Below, piece after piece: positions 51,812 to 60,360 of a stretch of DNA of 64,000 nt; positions within the stretch are counted from its first letter, which is position 1, and the number at the start of each line of letters is the position of its first letter. Position numbers and translations under genes: made by a program. Origin of the DNA: Catenisphaera adipataccumulans (lineage in GTDB: Bacteria > Bacillota_I > Bacilli_A > Erysipelotrichales > Erysipelotrichaceae); assembly GCF_014202755.1 (NCBI RefSeq), contig NZ_JACHHK010000005.1, positions 1 through 64,000 on the forward strand, written 5' to 3'. The notes beneath the pieces were generated by a model that was not told the DNA's origin, did no database searches, and saw only the letters and a list, made by a program, of their open reading frames with translations.

Positions 51812-52975
51812 ATGGTAAATTTTTTGATTCGTAAATATGTTTCCGACTACGAGAAAACCGAAGATCCGACGGTCCGAAGCAAGATCGGCCGATTAAGCGG
51901 GATCGTCGGGATCTTTTTCAATATATTGCTTTTTGCGCTGAAGTTTGCGATCGGCACCGTTGTGCATTCGGTCTCCATTCAGGCCGATGCCATCAATAAC
52001 CTGACGGATTCCGGTTCCAGCTTCCTGGAGATCATTTCGTTTCATTTTGCGCAGAAACCAGCCGATGAGGAGCATCCGTTCGGTCATCAGCGTACGGAAA
52101 CGATCGCTTCGTTTTTAGTAGCGATCATGCTTGGGTATCTGGGCTTAAAGATGATGGAAGAAAGTGCGGTCAAGATCCTGCATCCGGGAACGATCGATTT
52201 CCGGATGACGTCGGTGGTCATCCTGCTTTTTTCTGTCGCGGTCAAGCTTTATATGTATTTTTACAATCGGTCATTGGCCCGCCGTTATTCGTCCTCTTTG
52301 CTGCAGGCGACTGCGGCCGATTCAATCTCTGATGTGATCGGCACGAGCGCAGTATTGATTTCTACTGTCATTTCGCCGCTGATCCATTTTAATTTGGATG
52401 GTTATATGGGTGCGGTCAGTTCGATCATCATTTTATACGGCGCATACCAGCTGCTCAAGGAAGTCGTGGATTCACTGTTGGGCAAGGCGCCGGATCCGGA
52501 AATGGTCAAAGAGCTGAAACAGCGGATCATCGATCATAAAATGATCCTGGGTGTTCATGACTTGATCATTCATGATTACGGTCCGGGGCAGATCTTTGCG
52601 AGCGCGCATGTTGAAGTGGACGCGGATGCGAATATTCTGAAGATCCATGATGAGATCGACAACATCGAACGGCAGATCCACAATGCGATGAACATTGAAT
52701 TGGTCCTGCATATGGATCCCATCAAGGTCAATGACCCGGAAACCGATTTATACAAAGACAGGCTGGCTGCCGCGATCAAGGAAATCGGTGCTCCGTGGTC
52801 CTTCCATGATTTTCGCATCATCAACGGTCCGACCCATACGAACCTGGTATTCGATCTGGTGATTCCGTTTGATGAACCGCGGACCAAAAAGGAAATCATC
52901 CATACACTGCGTCAGCACATTGATGCCGATCATCCAATCTATCTGGTCATTACTTTAGATCATCCGATGAGTTAA
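51812..52975 (+). CDS. Cation diffusion facilitator (CDF) family transporter
   Basis: Divalent metal/proton antiporter (zinc, manganese, iron or cobalt), 387 residues from this start. Six helices with the metal-site motifs HSVSIQADAINNLTD (helix 2) and AADSISDVIG (helix 5), then a cytosolic ACT-like C-terminal domain (about 215 onwards) longer than the minimal family. An upstream ATG at 51749 lies before the promoter and was rejected. No Shine-Dalgarno sequence. The stop codon overlaps the stop of the convergent DeoR gene. The metal cannot be assigned. Confidence 0.9.
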   Translation: MVNFLIRKYVSDYEKTEDPTVRSKIGRLSGIVGIFFNILLFALKFAIGTVVHSVSIQADAINNLTDSGSSFLEIISFHFAQKPADEEHPFGHQRTETIASFLVAIMLGYLGLKMMEESAVKILHPGTIDFRMTSVVILLFSVAVKLYMYFYNRSLARRYSSSLLQATAADSISDVIGTSAVLISTVISPLIHFNLDGYMGAVSSIIILYGAYQLLKEVVDSLLGKAPDPEMVKELKQRIIDHKMILGVHDLIIHDYGPGQIFASAHVEVDADANILKIHDEIDNIERQIHNAMNIELVLHMDPIKVNDPETDLYKDRLAAAIKEIGAPWSFHDFRIINGPTHTNLVFDLVIPFDEPRTKKEIIHTLRQHIDADHPIYLVITLDHPMS

Positions 52976-53727
52976 ACTTCGATAATTTGTTTGACGTCAC
53001 GGACGATTTCCTTTTGTGCCGGTGTCAGCTTATTGGTGATCAGCAGATCAAATTCACCGAATTTACAGAAAGAATAAGAAGTTTTCTTGAGAAATTTGGA
53101 CTTATCCGCGATCGCGACCAGCTTTTTTGCCCGGGTGATCAAATGACGCTTGATCGGAATTTCGTCATATCCCAGCGTCGTAAAACCGGAATTTTCGGCA
53201 ATGCCGGCAGTGCCGACGATCGCGATATCAAACATGAACCGTTCCAACATATCAATGACATCCGGTCCAATGGTGCGCAGACCGATGTTCAGAACGCTGC
53301 CGCCGCATAAAATCACATTTAAATTCATTGAACTAGCCTGATATGCCAGCGGGATACTGCTCGTGACAATTGTCAGGTCTTTTTTGTGGGCCAAAGCCGG
53401 CAGACCGGATATAACTGTGCTGCCTGCATCAAGATAAACGACTTGACCATCGTGGATTTCCTGCATGGCGCGATACGCGACCCGGCGTTTGTCTTCAACG
53501 TTTTCTTTACCGCGCATCATGATCGGCAGTTCTGTAATGGCAGTAACCGCCCGGGCATAACCATGTTCACGGCGGACCAGGTTCTGCTGTTCGAGTTCGT
53601 TTAGATCCGTGCGGATCGTTTCCGGTGTGACTTGCAGGCGGTCGGCCAGCTCAGCGATCCGAATACGATCGCACGAATCGAGGATCCGGCGGATCTCAAG
53701 CATCCGTGTATCTTTTTTTTTGGACAT
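52972..53727 (-). CDS. DeoR/GlpR-family transcriptional regulator
   Basis: 251 residues from this start. An N-terminal winged helix-turn-helix (RIAELADRLQVTPETIRTDLNELEQQ, about 20-45) and the sugar-isomerase-like effector domain with VYLDAGSTVISG and TLGYDEIPIKRHLI. It normally represses sugar-catabolism genes in response to a sugar phosphate. It is divergent from the three small-protein genes, which are its only close candidate targets. The ORF extends 53 codons upstream over AT-rich sequence and was shortened to the ATG before KKKDTRMLEIRRIL; the binding site (AAAGAAGC) is weak. Confidence 0.88.
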   Translation of the reverse strand: MSKKKDTRMLEIRRILDSCDRIRIAELADRLQVTPETIRTDLNELEQQNLVRREHGYARAVTAITELPIMMRGKENVEDKRRVAYRAMQEIHDGQVVYLDAGSTVISGLPALAHKKDLTIVTSSIPLAYQASSMNLNVILCGGSVLNIGLRTIGPDVIDMLERFMFDIAIVGTAGIAENSGFTTLGYDEIPIKRHLITRAKKLVAIADKSKFLKKTSYSFCKFGEFDLLITNKLTPAQKEIVRDVKQIIEV

Positions 53728-53845
53728 AAAATTCGCTTCTTTCTTTTTTAAACCGAAAAATAATAGATCTAATTTTATTAAAACAGAATATTTTTCTTTT
53801 GAATAGGGATTTTTTCGCGAATTGGCAGTTTTTTGTGTTTCTTTC

Positions 53846-53854
53846 TGGCATACT
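53846..53854 (+). promoter_or_regulatory. Extended -10 of small-protein gene 1
   Basis: TGG-CATACT followed by AAGGAG before the ATG. The same TGGCATACTG block precedes small-protein gene 3 (54561-54570). Confidence 0.5.
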
Positions 53855-53875
53855 GAAAGTACAAGGAGAACAACT

Positions 53876-54136
53876 ATGACGATCATCCATCTGGAACCGC
53901 AGGAATTTACCGAAAAATTATTTGTTTATCGCGCGATCGTGTATGCGAGACCGTTTGTTTTAGAAAACCATATTGCCGGTATGGTTTATCTGTTCGATGG
54001 TTCTGATGGGGATGTGTACTATTTGGATCGTATTTATAATGCATATCGTCAGGAGGAAATAGATCGAATGGATCCGCAGCGGCGGCATGCAGATTTATAT
54101 CGGAAAGTCGCTCTTGATGCCTGCCTGACGCATTGA
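53876..54136 (+). CDS. Small protein of unknown family, tandem paralogue 1
   Basis: 86 residues, soluble, about 85% of the length shared with two downstream paralogues. Common pattern: IHLEPQEF near the N terminus, YARPFVLENHIAGMVYLFDG in the middle, VYYLDR, a PRxxE-like turn and ending LYRKVALDACLTH. The strand pattern suggests a compact alpha/beta fold; no known domain was recognised. AAGGAGAA lies 6 nt before the ATG. It is divergent from the DeoR regulator and may form a unit with paralogue 2, which starts 27 bp after it. Confidence 0.75.
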   Translation: MTIIHLEPQEFTEKLFVYRAIVYARPFVLENHIAGMVYLFDGSDGDVYYLDRIYNAYRQEEIDRMDPQRRHADLYRKVALDACLTH

Positions 54137-54163
54137 TCATGCAGAAAAGAAGGAGGGCCGATC

Positions 54164-54418
54164 ATGCAAGTGATTCATTTGGATGCGCGGGAATTCATCA
54201 CGGCGTCGCATCATCGTTACGATATCACGGCCCGCCCGTATGTCCTAGATAATGGTATTGCGGGAATGGTCTATATGTTTGAAGGCGAAGGCAGCCGGGT
54301 CTATTATCTGGATCATATGTTTACGCCGCGGAAAGAGGATCTGAAAAGGATGGATCCGGAAGATCTCCATGCCGAGCTGTATCGCAAAGTGGCGCTGGAT
54401 GTGCGCTTGAAAAATTAG
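54164..54418 (+). CDS. Small protein of unknown family, tandem paralogue 2
   Basis: 84 residues. Same pattern as its neighbours: VIHLDAREF, ARPYVLDNGIAGMVYMFEG, VYYLDHMF, LHAELYRKVALDVRLKN. The block ARPYVLDNGIAG is nearly identical in paralogue 3. GGAGGGC precedes the ATG. A strong terminator with a GAAA tetraloop follows, so paralogues 1 and 2 form one transcript. Function unknown. Confidence 0.75.
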   Translation: MQVIHLDAREFITASHHRYDITARPYVLDNGIAGMVYMFEGEGSRVYYLDHMFTPRKEDLKRMDPEDLHAELYRKVALDVRLKN

Positions 54419-54426
54419 CTTCCTCG

Positions 54427-54451
54427 TCTCCCCGAAAGGGGAGATTTTTTT
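54427..54451 (+). terminator. Intrinsic terminator after small-protein gene 2
   Basis: Stem TCTCCCC / GGGGAGA with a GAAA tetraloop and seven T. Confidence 0.92.
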
Positions 54452-54540
54452 GAAAAAATAATGAAACGAAAAATAATTCATTAAATATTTATTAAACAAA
54501 GAAAATAATCATTTGAATAATCTAAAATCAAAAATTTTTA

Positions 54541-54569
54541 TTGATATGTTGAATTTCTCATGGCATACT
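54541..54569 (+). promoter_or_regulatory. Promoter of small-protein gene 3
   Basis: TTGATA, 17 nt, CATACT with extended TGG, preceded by about 80 bp of very AT-rich sequence (54455-54540) that could act as an UP element. Confidence 0.65.
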
Positions 54570-54595
54570 GTGACCGTAAACAGGAGGTACATCAT

Positions 54596-54856
54596 ATGAC
54601 GAATGTAGTACATTTAGAACCAAAAGAATTTGTTGAAAAACTCAGCGCACAGCACAAACAAATTTATGCACGCCCGTATGTGCTGGACAACGGTATTGCC
54701 GGCTTGGTTTACATGTTTGACGGCAAAGATTCAAATGTCTACTATCTGGACCGGATGTATGCTCCGCGCCAGCAGGAAGTCGATCAGATCGATTTCTATA
54801 CGCTGCATGCCGAACTGTATCGCAAAGTGGCATTGGATGCCCGTCTGACACATTGA
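54596..54856 (+). CDS. Small protein of unknown family, tandem paralogue 3
   Basis: 86 residues. VVHLEPKEFVEKL, then YARPYVLDNGIAGLVYMFDG, VYYLDRMYAPRQQE and LHAELYRKVALDARLTH. It has its own promoter and AGGAGG binding site, so the family is expressed from at least two transcripts. The in-frame start at 54560 lies in the promoter and was rejected. A weak hairpin follows at 54884-54903. Three diverged copies side by side argue for selection on the family, but no function can be assigned. Confidence 0.75.
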   Translation: MTNVVHLEPKEFVEKLSAQHKQIYARPYVLDNGIAGLVYMFDGKDSNVYYLDRMYAPRQQEVDQIDFYTLHAELYRKVALDARLTH

Positions 54857-54883
54857 TCACGATCGTTAACATATAGAATGCAG

Positions 54884-54910
54884 CCCATGAAAATACTCAT
54901 GGGGGTTCTT
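54884..54910 (+). terminator. Possible weak terminator
   Basis: Stem CCCATGA / TCATGGG with a 6-nt loop, followed by GGTTCTTT rather than a clean T run. Confidence 0.4.
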
Positions 54911-54959
54911 TATGCGAAGTTTTTATCGGATATGAATTTCGTTTTCCTATAAATGAAAA

Positions 54960-54968
54960 TGCTATACT
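54960..54968 (+). promoter_or_regulatory. Extended -10 of the LysR gene
   Basis: TGC-TATACT, 52 nt before the ATG. Confidence 0.45.
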
Positions 54969-55020
54969 GTATGAAGAAAGACCGAATCGATCGCCTATTG
55001 CGGCAGAAAGAGGGTGCGTC

Positions 55021-55929
55021 ATGTATAATCAACAATTAGAAACTTTTATTGCGGTTGCCGAAGCGGGCAGCTTTTCAAAAGCGGGTGAAAAATTATATAT
55101 TACATCCACGGCTGTGATCAAACAAATCAACATTCTGGAAGAACGGCTGCAGGTAAAGCTGTTTTCCCGTTCCAATAAAGGCGTAGCTCTGACCAAAGCT
55201 GGGGAGTCCTTTTATAAAGATACAAAGTATATTTTACAATATATGGATGATTCAGTTCGACGGGCGAGACAGACCATGCATAGGGAGGAAACTGTGATTC
55301 GTATCGGAACTTCACCGATGACGCCCGCGCAAGTTCTGCTTGATTTGTGGCCTTCACTTCATAAAGAATGCCCAAGTCTGCAATTTCAGTTGGTTCCTTT
55401 TGAGAATACGCCAGAAAACGCAAAAGAAATTCTGGAACATCTTGGTGATCATATTGATATGGTGGCTGGCATTTTTGATGAGGATCTTCTGAAACAACGA
55501 AAATGTCAAGGATTGATCCTGCGGCGAGAACCCATTTGCCTGGCTGTATCACTGAATCATCCATTGTCGGCGAACAATCGATTGACAATGCAGGACCTTT
55601 ACGGGCAGAGTATGATGCTGATTCGCCCCGGTGCATTTCATGAGGTGGATCTGCTCCGTGAAGAACTGAGGAAACAGTATCCTAAGATCGATCTTAAAGA
55701 GTTTTCTTTCTATAATACCGAGATCTTTAATCAATGTGAAAAAGGTGAGAGCCTGCTGATGGCGGTTAAAAATTGGGAAAACGTCCATCCGCTTCTAAAG
55801 ATCATTCCAGTCGAGTGGGATCATTCCATTCCATTTGGTCTGTTGTACTCTGCTCATCCATCAGACACTGTCCAAAAATGTATAAATTCGATCAAGAAGA
55901 TCTATAACCTTAAGGTTCATGCAAGGTAA
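55021..55929 (+). CDS. LysR-family transcriptional regulator
   Basis: 302 residues. N-terminal helix-turn-helix (LETFIAVAEAGSFSKAGEKL, with the recognition helix around TSTAVIKQINILEERL), then the two-lobe co-inducer domain from about residue 90. AGAGGG lies 7 nt before the ATG. It is followed in the same direction, after 63 bp, by an aldo/keto reductase gene, the likely target or partner. The LysR and reductase genes look more AT-rich and less regular in codon choice than the flanking housekeeping genes, which hints at acquisition by transfer; this was judged by eye. Confidence 0.88.
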   Translation: MYNQQLETFIAVAEAGSFSKAGEKLYITSTAVIKQINILEERLQVKLFSRSNKGVALTKAGESFYKDTKYILQYMDDSVRRARQTMHREETVIRIGTSPMTPAQVLLDLWPSLHKECPSLQFQLVPFENTPENAKEILEHLGDHIDMVAGIFDEDLLKQRKCQGLILRREPICLAVSLNHPLSANNRLTMQDLYGQSMMLIRPGAFHEVDLLREELRKQYPKIDLKEFSFYNTEIFNQCEKGESLLMAVKNWENVHPLLKIIPVEWDHSIPFGLLYSAHPSDTVQKCINSIKKIYNLKVHAR

Positions 55930-55992
55930 ATTATCGGAACTTCCTTTCTCTTTTCTTCGATTCTAAAATGAATTTAAATAAAGGAGGAGAAC

Positions 55993-56868
55993 ATGGAATA
56001 TAAAACATTAAATGATGGTCATAAAATGCCTATGGAAGGATTCGGCGTTTATCGTGTAACGGATCGAACAGAATGTGAAAATGCGGTCTATCAGGCAATC
56101 CGTGCTGGTTATCGTCTTCTCGACACGGCGGCAATTTATGGCAATGAAGATGCTTTGGGCAATGCAGTCCGAAAAGCGATCCAGAATGGTCTGGTCAAAA
56201 GAGAGGAGCTTTTCATCACATCAAAAATCTTCCCGTCGGATATGATGTCTTATGACACGGCCAGAGCTGCAGTGAATACTTCTCTTCAAAAAAGCGGACT
56301 TGACTATTTTGATCTTTATTTGATCCATCAACCTTATGGTGATTATTTTTCTGCATGGCGTGCGATGGAAGATGCGAAGAAGGAAGGAAAACTGAGAAGC
56401 ATCGGAGTTTCCAACTTTTTCCCGAACTTGTTGGTTAACTTTTGCGAAACAGTTGATACAATTCCTGCTGTCAATCAAATTGAAACACATCCTTGGTACG
56501 TCCGTAATCAGGATCTTGGTACAGCGCATCACTATGGTGTCGCTGTAGAAGCCTGGGGTCCTTTGGGAGGAACGAGATATCACGCGGATGAATCAGATAT
56601 CTTAAAAAGTATCGCAAAGAAATATCATAAAACACCTTCACAAATCGTTCTTCGCTGGAATATTGAACGCGGCGTCATGATCATTCCGAAATCGGTTCAT
56701 GAAGAGCGGATCCGCCAGAATATTGATATTTGGGATTTTAGTCTGACGAAGGAAGAAATCCAAATGATCAATACGCTGGACACCAATGGCATCGCTACCA
56801 GTTCACGCAGAAATGATCCCGATCAAGTTCGGCTTATCTTTGAAATGGGACGAAATATGAAAAAGTAA
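55993..56868 (+). CDS. Aldo/keto reductase
   Basis: NADPH-dependent carbonyl reductase with a TIM-barrel fold, 291 residues (2,5-diketogluconate-reductase-like group). The catalytic tetrad is visible: Asp in YRLLDTAAIYG, Tyr in the same segment, Lys in LFITSKI and His in YLIHQPYG. The C-terminal NADP segment IIPKSVHEERIRQN is present. AAGGAGGAG precedes the ATG; a possible TTCCTT-17-TAAAAT promoter lies upstream. Substrate unknown; regulation by the LysR gene next to it is plausible. Confidence 0.92.
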   Translation: MEYKTLNDGHKMPMEGFGVYRVTDRTECENAVYQAIRAGYRLLDTAAIYGNEDALGNAVRKAIQNGLVKREELFITSKIFPSDMMSYDTARAAVNTSLQKSGLDYFDLYLIHQPYGDYFSAWRAMEDAKKEGKLRSIGVSNFFPNLLVNFCETVDTIPAVNQIETHPWYVRNQDLGTAHHYGVAVEAWGPLGGTRYHADESDILKSIAKKYHKTPSQIVLRWNIERGVMIIPKSVHEERIRQNIDIWDFSLTKEEIQMINTLDTNGIATSSRRNDPDQVRLIFEMGRNMKK

Positions 56869-56887
56869 CCATAAAATCCGGCGCAAT

Positions 56888-57160
56888 TCAACATTGTTTT
56901 TGAAGTAGATATCCATTGTATTTACATAAAAAATCATCGATGAATTTCAGGGAGCCTTTGAACGGTTGCTTATATTTTCTCTCTATTATCTCATCATGAA
57001 TCAGCGAAATCCCATTATCAAAATGGAAAACGCTGATTTTTTTTATGGACAGCGATCGAATGAACTCGTCATAAGGATAAATGCTTCGTGTAAGGGAATA
57101 GAATTCCTCTTTAAAAAAACCAGTAATGATGATATTTCGTATTGGAGGAATTTTTTTCAT
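56888..57160 (-). CDS. Doubtful small ORF or gene remnant
   Basis: 90 codons, rich in Ile, Phe, Lys and Tyr, no recognised domain, no Shine-Dalgarno sequence before the ATG and no promoter found. The composition is unlike the neighbours. It could be the relic of a gene brought in with the LysR-reductase pair, or chance. Kept because it fills most of an otherwise empty gap. Confidence 0.2.
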   Translation of the reverse strand: MKKIPPIRNIIITGFFKEEFYSLTRSIYPYDEFIRSLSIKKISVFHFDNGISLIHDEIIERKYKQPFKGSLKFIDDFLCKYNGYLLQKQC

Positions 57161-57162
57161 GC

Positions 57163-57191
57163 TTGAATGAAATAATTAAAGAGTCTATACT
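57163..57191 (+). promoter_or_regulatory. Promoter of the hydrolase-nhaC operon
   Basis: TTGAAT, 17 nt, TATACT; leader about 54 nt with AAGGAGG before the ATG. Confidence 0.65.
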
Positions 57192-57251
57192 AAATCTGTG
57201 CCTGTATGGAAGACAACTGTCGATTATTAACAGACACATGAAGGAGGAAAC

Positions 57252-58025
57252 ATGGAACAATATGTAGAATGTACCCATGACGGAAGGACCCTGCGCGGCA
57301 TGATGCACGTTCCGTCTCATACCGGGAAGGTCCCAATGGTCATCCTTCTGCACGGATTTCAGGACGACCGCAATGAAATCAATTTTGTGCATACCGAGCT
57401 TTCCCGCCGCTTGTGCGATGCCGGCATTGCCAGTGTGCGCTTTGATTTATACGGCAGCGGTGAAAGTGACGGATGCTTTTCCGACATCACTGTTTCCGGT
57501 GAAATTGCGGATGCGGAAGCCATTCTGGCGTATGTGCGCAGCCTGGATCTTGTCGATCCGGACCGTATTGCCTTTCACGGCACCAGCCTGGGCGGCTGTG
57601 TTGCGGCAATGACTGCGGGACGCCATCATCAAGAAATCCGCGCTTTGTCCACGTGGTGCGCAGCCACTGATCTGATCACTAATCTGCAGGAACATCAGAC
57701 CTTATGCGGATTGGATGTATCGGATATTGAAACGAAGGGCTATGCCGATGTGGAAGGTCTGCGTTTCAGTGTTGATTTCTATCATGATGCGCTGCAGCTG
57801 GATCCATATGGCGATGCAGCCAAGTTTGATAAACATGTGAATTTGGTGCATGGCGATCAGGATGCCACGGCTTCATGCGAAAATTCAAAAAAGCTGAAGG
57901 AAATCTATGGAACGCGGGCAAATTTGCTTATTGTCAAAGGAGCGGGCCATCGCTTTTTATCGATGCCGTTCCGGGAAGCGCGCGAGCGCAGTGCGCTGGA
58001 ATTTTTAAAATCTGAATTGTGTTAG
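57252..58025 (+). CDS. Alpha/beta hydrolase (esterase-type)
   Basis: 257 residues, soluble. The HGFQDDRNE oxyanion segment, the nucleophile Ser in FHGTSLGGCVA, an Asp in NLVHGDQDATAS and the His in GAGHRFLSMP form a complete triad layout, resembling bacterial feruloyl/cinnamoyl-type esterases and related S9-like hydrolases. Substrate unknown. AAGGAGG precedes the ATG. It lies 14 bp before nhaC, so both are probably on one mRNA. Confidence 0.85.
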   Translation: MEQYVECTHDGRTLRGMMHVPSHTGKVPMVILLHGFQDDRNEINFVHTELSRRLCDAGIASVRFDLYGSGESDGCFSDITVSGEIADAEAILAYVRSLDLVDPDRIAFHGTSLGGCVAAMTAGRHHQEIRALSTWCAATDLITNLQEHQTLCGLDVSDIETKGYADVEGLRFSVDFYHDALQLDPYGDAAKFDKHVNLVHGDQDATASCENSKKLKEIYGTRANLLIVKGAGHRFLSMPFREARERSALEFLKSELC

Positions 58026-58039
58026 GGAGAGAAAAGATT

Positions 58040-59449
58040 ATGGAGAACACAAAATCAAGAAAACAGCCGTCAACGGTTTTTGCGGTTGTTTCCTTTATCG
58101 CAATCGTAGCCGTGCTGATCATCATGATCAACTTAGGCGTGAATACGACACTGTCCGTTTTTGCCGGTGTGATCATGGCCGTGATCGTCACTGCTTTATT
58201 GGGAATTCCTTGGAAAGAAACCGAAAAGAATATTATTTCGGTCGCAGCTGACTGTATGCCGACGTTTTTGATCGTCATCATGGTCGGTATGTTGGTGGGC
58301 ATCTGGATGGCCAGCGGTACAGTGCCGTCCTTGATGTATTACGGCATGCAGATCATCTCACCGAAGATCCTGGTACCGCTGGCTTTCGTCCTGTGCGGAC
58401 TGACTTCAGAATTTACCGGTACGTCGTTTGGATCGGTGGCAACGATGGGTCTGGCGATGGTCGGCATCGCTTCGACGACCTCGATCCCAATTCCGCTGGT
58501 GGTCGGCGCTATCGTATCCGGAGCCTGGTTAGGGGATAAAATGTCACCATTGTCGGATACTACGAACCTGGCCAGCGGCGTTTCAAAAGTCGGCTTATAT
58601 GACCACATTCATTCGATGATGTATACGACGCTGCCGGCCGGTATCGTAGCGCTGATCCTGTTTACGATTGCCGGACTGCATTACGGCGGCAACATGGATA
58701 CAGCGCAGCAGCAGCTGATCATGAATACATTGGCGGATAATTTCCACATCAGTTTGATTTTGATCCTGCCGTGCATCCTGGTCATTTTGATTTCCGTATT
58801 CCGTCTGCCTTCTTTACTGGGCATGGGACTGGCTGTTGTCATCAGTACCATTTTCGGATTGGTCTTCCAGGGAGTCGGCTTCGTGCAGCTGATGGATTAT
58901 GCGTTCAACGGATTCTCGATCAAGACCGGAGTGGCGATCGTCGATCCGATGCTCAACCGCGGCGGTGTGCTGTCGATGAGCGAACTGCTTGTGACCTTTA
59001 TGATCGCCAGTGTCATGGGTGCGATCATCACGACCAGCGGCATTCTGGATGTACTGGCAAAGAATGTCCTGCTGAAGTTCATCAAAAACAAGTCCATCCT
59101 TGTGTTGGTCACATTGATCTACTGCTACATCGTCAATTTCCTGACGGCCGGCGGACAGACGGTTGCCATCATTGTTACGGAACAGACATTTGAGACCACT
59201 TATAAAGATATGAATATTTCGCGGCGGGTCCTGTCACGAACCTTGGAAGATGCCGGTACGTTGTCCGCGCCAATCGTTCCTTGGGGAGTTGCGACCATCT
59301 ATGTCATGGGCGTGTTGGGCTGCTCCAATGCGTATATTCCATATGCGTGGTTCATCTTCATCGTACCGATCTTCTCGATGGTCTGCGCGATCACCGGCAT
59401 CGGTATGTGGGACGCAGACGAAAAGCCGCTGCGTACGAAAAAGGCATAA
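58040..59449 (+). CDS. nhaC: NhaC-family Na+/H+ antiporter
   Basis: Membrane antiporter, 469 residues from this start, about 11-12 helices. The family core DKMSPLSDTTNLASG is present, as are the flanking EFTGTSFGSVATMG and the C-terminal GTLSAPIVPWGVATIYV. It would export sodium or act in pH control. GGGAGAG lies 9 nt before this ATG; an in-frame ATG at 58019 lies in the end of the hydrolase gene without a binding site. It ends in a bidirectional terminator. Confidence 0.9.
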   Translation: MENTKSRKQPSTVFAVVSFIAIVAVLIIMINLGVNTTLSVFAGVIMAVIVTALLGIPWKETEKNIISVAADCMPTFLIVIMVGMLVGIWMASGTVPSLMYYGMQIISPKILVPLAFVLCGLTSEFTGTSFGSVATMGLAMVGIASTTSIPIPLVVGAIVSGAWLGDKMSPLSDTTNLASGVSKVGLYDHIHSMMYTTLPAGIVALILFTIAGLHYGGNMDTAQQQLIMNTLADNFHISLILILPCILVILISVFRLPSLLGMGLAVVISTIFGLVFQGVGFVQLMDYAFNGFSIKTGVAIVDPMLNRGGVLSMSELLVTFMIASVMGAIITTSGILDVLAKNVLLKFIKNKSILVLVTLIYCYIVNFLTAGGQTVAIIVTEQTFETTYKDMNISRRVLSRTLEDAGTLSAPIVPWGVATIYVMGVLGCSNAYIPYAWFIFIVPIFSMVCAITGIGMWDADEKPLRTKKA

Positions 59450-59453
59450 AAAT

Positions 59454-59477
59454 AAGCAGCCGTATGGCTGCTTTTTT
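59454..59477. terminator. Bidirectional terminator between nhaC and the convergent operon
   Basis: Stem AAGCAGCC / GGCTGCTT with a GTAT loop; T run on the plus strand, TTATTTTT on the minus strand. Confidence 0.85.
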
Positions 59478-60360
59478 ATTGTGCGTCTTTTGGCGGCCAG
59501 CCCCAATAGGCCCATGAAGGCAAATAATCTGCCAGATCTTCGAATAAATCACCAAATATCATAAAACGGTAATCCGATAAATGCGCTCCGATTTCATCCA
59601 ATTCATTCAGGATATGATCGGCAATTTCTTCCCGCGTCTCCAATCCGGTACGAAGCATATGTACGGTGCGGCGTGTCAGCTTTTCCGATTCTGAACGGCC
59701 GATGGACTGTTGATAGGCATCGGCTTCCTGCGGGGAATAAAAATCGGTATAGAGCTGCAGTTCTTTTTGTTCATCGGCGTTTAGATATAAAAAGTTGTTC
59801 AGGCGCCGGCCGCCGATTTGTTTGATTTGTTCCGGATCGATGCCGTTTGCCTGCAGGATTTCCGGGCTCGTGCGCAGCCGGTCCAGAAAGGTGTGGAATT
59901 CCAGTTCAGCCGGAATGCGGTGCAAAACCGAGCACTGCAGAAATTCTGTCGGTACATAAATGGAATAAGGACGACGCTGATCCGGCAGGGCAGATATATC
60001 CAGCGAATACCCATTGATGCCGATCAGTTCATGGTGCACGATGATCTGTGCTTCAGGACCTGTCGGCGCTTCCCGATAAAGTTCACTGGCCTGATAAATA
60101 CGATATGGCATGTCTGCCATCCGGCGTGCTAAGCCGGCATAGGCACAAAGCTTGGCTTTAGATATCACAGGGAATCCCGGCTCATTGTGGTTGCGCAGGA
60201 CTTTGTAGACTTCCCATAACTCATCCATATCGATCATGCCGTAGGTGTTGGCAGCGGCAGCCAGAAAAGCTGGGAAAAATTGCTTTTCGGTCTCACTGAA
60301 ACCGGCTTTTTCGATGCGTCTGGCAATGGTCTGCGGCTGCAGCGGAGCAGGATAAGTCAT
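59476..60360 (-). CDS. Hypothetical protein, unknown family
   Basis: 294 residues, soluble, no signal peptide or membrane helix. The N-terminal ~90 residues are helical (IARRIEKAGFSETEKQFF, then ELWEVYKVLRNHNEPG). The middle has beta-type segments YSIYVPTEFLQC and LEFHTFLDRL. The C terminus is helical and ends in Trp-rich YLPSWAYWGWPPKDAQ. No catalytic motif was recognised. AAGGAGG lies 6 nt before the ATG within the end of the YfiH-like gene (4-bp overlap), so the two are translated together. Function unknown. Confidence 0.65.
   Translation of the reverse strand: MTYPAPLQPQTIARRIEKAGFSETEKQFFPAFLAAAANTYGMIDMDELWEVYKVLRNHNEPGFPVISKAKLCAYAGLARRMADMPYRIYQASELYREAPTGPEAQIIVHHELIGINGYSLDISALPDQRRPYSIYVPTEFLQCSVLHRIPAELEFHTFLDRLRTSPEILQANGIDPEQIKQIGGRRLNNFLYLNADEQKELQLYTDFYSPQEADAYQQSIGRSESEKLTRRTVHMLRTGLETREEIADHILNELDEIGAHLSDYRFMIFGDLFEDLADYLPSWAYWGWPPKDAQ

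Larger units (their letters stand above)
56869..57251. other. 383-bp gap, AT-rich, no convincing gene
   Basis: Contains a 90-codon minus-strand reading frame listed separately at low confidence, and the promoter of the downstream hydrolase at 57163-57191. Otherwise AT-rich with no recognisable feature. Confidence 0.6.
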
